Assembly (NCBI GenBank): GCA_963678075.2
Contig: CAXXPK010000007.1
Coordinates: forward strand, 186,001-250,000
Direction of reading: 5' to 3'
DNA: 64,000 bases
Origin: Oleispirillum sp963678075
GTDB taxonomy: Bacteria > Pseudomonadota > Alphaproteobacteria > Rhodospirillales > Rhodospirillaceae
Shown here in pieces: positions 63,090 to 64,000 of this stretch. Position 1 is the stretch's first letter, and every line of letters starts with the position of its first letter. The notes beneath the pieces are model-generated. The model was not told where the DNA came from, made no database searches, and saw only the letters and a list, made by a program, of their open reading frames with translations. The translations under genes were made by a program, and so were the position numbers.

Positions 63090-64000
63090 GTGAGCAAGCT
63101 CTCCCTGCCCAAGGACAAGATCAAGGTCGTGCTGCTGGAAGGCATCCACGACAACGCGGTGCACGCGCTCAACGTCGCCGGATACACCAACATCGACCGC
63201 CATCCCGGCGCCCTCGACGGGATCGACCTGCGCGAGGCGATCGCCGAAGCCCATATCGTCGGCATTCGCTCCCGCACCCGGCTGACCGCCGCGGTGGTCG
63301 CCGCCGCGCCGAAGCTGATGGCGGTGGGATGTTTTTGCATCGGCACCAATCAGGTGGCCCTGTCTGCCGCCAAGATGGCGGGAATCCCGGTGTTCAACGC
63401 CCCCTATTCCAACACCCGCTCGGTGGCGGAATTGGTCTTGGGCGAGATGATCATGCTCTACCGTGGCGTGCCGGAGAAATCCGCCGCCGCCCACTGCGGC
63501 GGCTGGCTGAAATCCGCCAAGGGCTGTCACGAGGTGCGCGGCAAGAAACTGGGCATCGTCGGCTACGGACACATCGGTTCGCAGCTTTCCATCCTGGCCG
63601 AGGCCCTGGGGATGGAGGTGCAGTACTTCGACATCGTCAACAAACTGACGTTGGGCAATGCAAAGGCGTGCCCCAGCCTGGAACAGCTGTTGCGAACCGC
63701 GGACGTGGTGACCCTGCACGTCCCCGCGACACCGCAAACCAAGGGCATGATCGGCGCGTCGGAAATCGGCCAGATGAAGGCCGGCGCGATCCTGGTCAAT
63801 GCCTCGCGCGGCAACGTGGTGGATATCGACGCCCTGGCCGCCGCACTGAAGGACGGACGGCTGTTCGGCGCCGGCATCGACGTCTTTCCGACGGAACCCG
63901 CCGACAACGACGCGGAATTCGTCTCTCCCTTGCGGGACTTCCCCAACGTCATCCTGACACCGCACATCGGCGGCTCGACGCAAGAAGCACAAGCCAACAT
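63090..64000 (+). CDS. serA: D-3-phosphoglycerate dehydrogenase, 5' part
   Basis: SerA starts serine synthesis. The GTG at 63090 has a ggag site. The frame is open to the window edge (303 codons). It resembles the E. coli type closely: KIKVVLLEGIHDNAVHAL, GIRSRTRLTAAVVAAAPKL, GCFCIGTNQV, YSNTRSVAELVLGEM, the NAD motif LGIVGYGHIGSQLSILAEAL, the catalytic Arg in NASRGNVVDIDAL, the Glu in DVFPTEPADN and the His in TPHIGGSTQEAQ. An ACT domain is expected beyond the window. It is divergent from ridA. The serC gene often found before serA is not here. Confidence 0.95.
   Translation, partial: MSKLSLPKDKIKVVLLEGIHDNAVHALNVAGYTNIDRHPGALDGIDLREAIAEAHIVGIRSRTRLTAAVVAAAPKLMAVGCFCIGTNQVALSAAKMAGIPVFNAPYSNTRSVAELVLGEMIMLYRGVPEKSAAAHCGGWLKSAKGCHEVRGKKLGIVGYGHIGSQLSILAEALGMEVQYFDIVNKLTLGNAKACPSLEQLLRTADVVTLHVPATPQTKGMIGASEIGQMKAGAILVNASRGNVVDIDALAAALKDGRLFGAGIDVFPTEPADNDAEFVSPLRDFPNVILTPHIGGSTQEAQAN

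Overview
The window is GC-rich, densely packed chromosomal DNA from what looks like an alphaproteobacterium, most likely of the Rhodospirillales type. This rests on a 41-residue L36, a fused ThiS-ThiG, the gatB-gatA-gatC and ruvX neighbourhood, glnE next to bcp, an orphan FlgE-like gene and the general gene repertoire. No 16S rRNA is present, so the placement is an inference. There is no phage, plasmid or CRISPR module. Most genes are household genes.

Layout: 0-6 kb holds the end of pyk, rpmJ, a methyltransferase cut by an IS, a soluble histidine kinase, a HAD phosphatase, a dienelactone hydrolase and a membrane protein. At 6-13 kb are ilvD and a dead TRAP transporter (dctP, dctQ, dctM) carrying two IS copies. 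At 13-18 kb are a LysE exporter, amt, katG (5' end damaged by an IS remnant) and tRNA-Met. At 18-24.6 kb are dtd, a methionine sulfoxide repair set (msrB, dipZ, msrA), and mnmA, fdx, iscR, cysE. At 25-43 kb are an alpha/beta hydrolase, anmK, tyrS, bcp, glnE, an AsmA-like protein, prfB with its programmed frameshift, PBP1a, amidase and RNase E. At 43-50 kb are a lipocalin, an AT-rich foreign patch, gatBAC, ruvX, an spmAB remnant and an aminotransferase. At 50-64 kb are a ggt wreck, a BepA-like protease, a DsbA-like protein, an EF-hand protein beside an orphan FlgE, an ornithine/lysine-type decarboxylase, thiSG, aroQ, aat, a GIY-YIG protein, parE, ridA and the 5' part of serA.

Two things stand out. 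First, decay: about a dozen of some 57 genes are visibly broken (pyk, methyltransferase, dctM, dctP, katG, dtd, msrB, dipZ, bcp, spmAB, ggt, aat, perhaps two more). The lesions differ in kind: IS insertion, nonsense codons, single-base frameshifts and in-frame internal deletions that seem to join short repeats. The core machinery around them is intact. This is the pattern of a lineage that recently came under relaxed selection, such as a host-restricted symbiont, although the single-base frameshifts alone could be sequence errors.

Second, a family of modular palindromic intergenic repeats of about 110-190 bp occurs four times (21.7, 28.0, 44.1 and 62.4 kb), mostly at 3' ends of genes. It is built from several hairpins in a fixed order and does not match any named repeat that I recognise. 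The 846-bp IS5-type element is present in two full copies, one copy with an internal 185-bp tandem duplication, and one 298-bp remnant.
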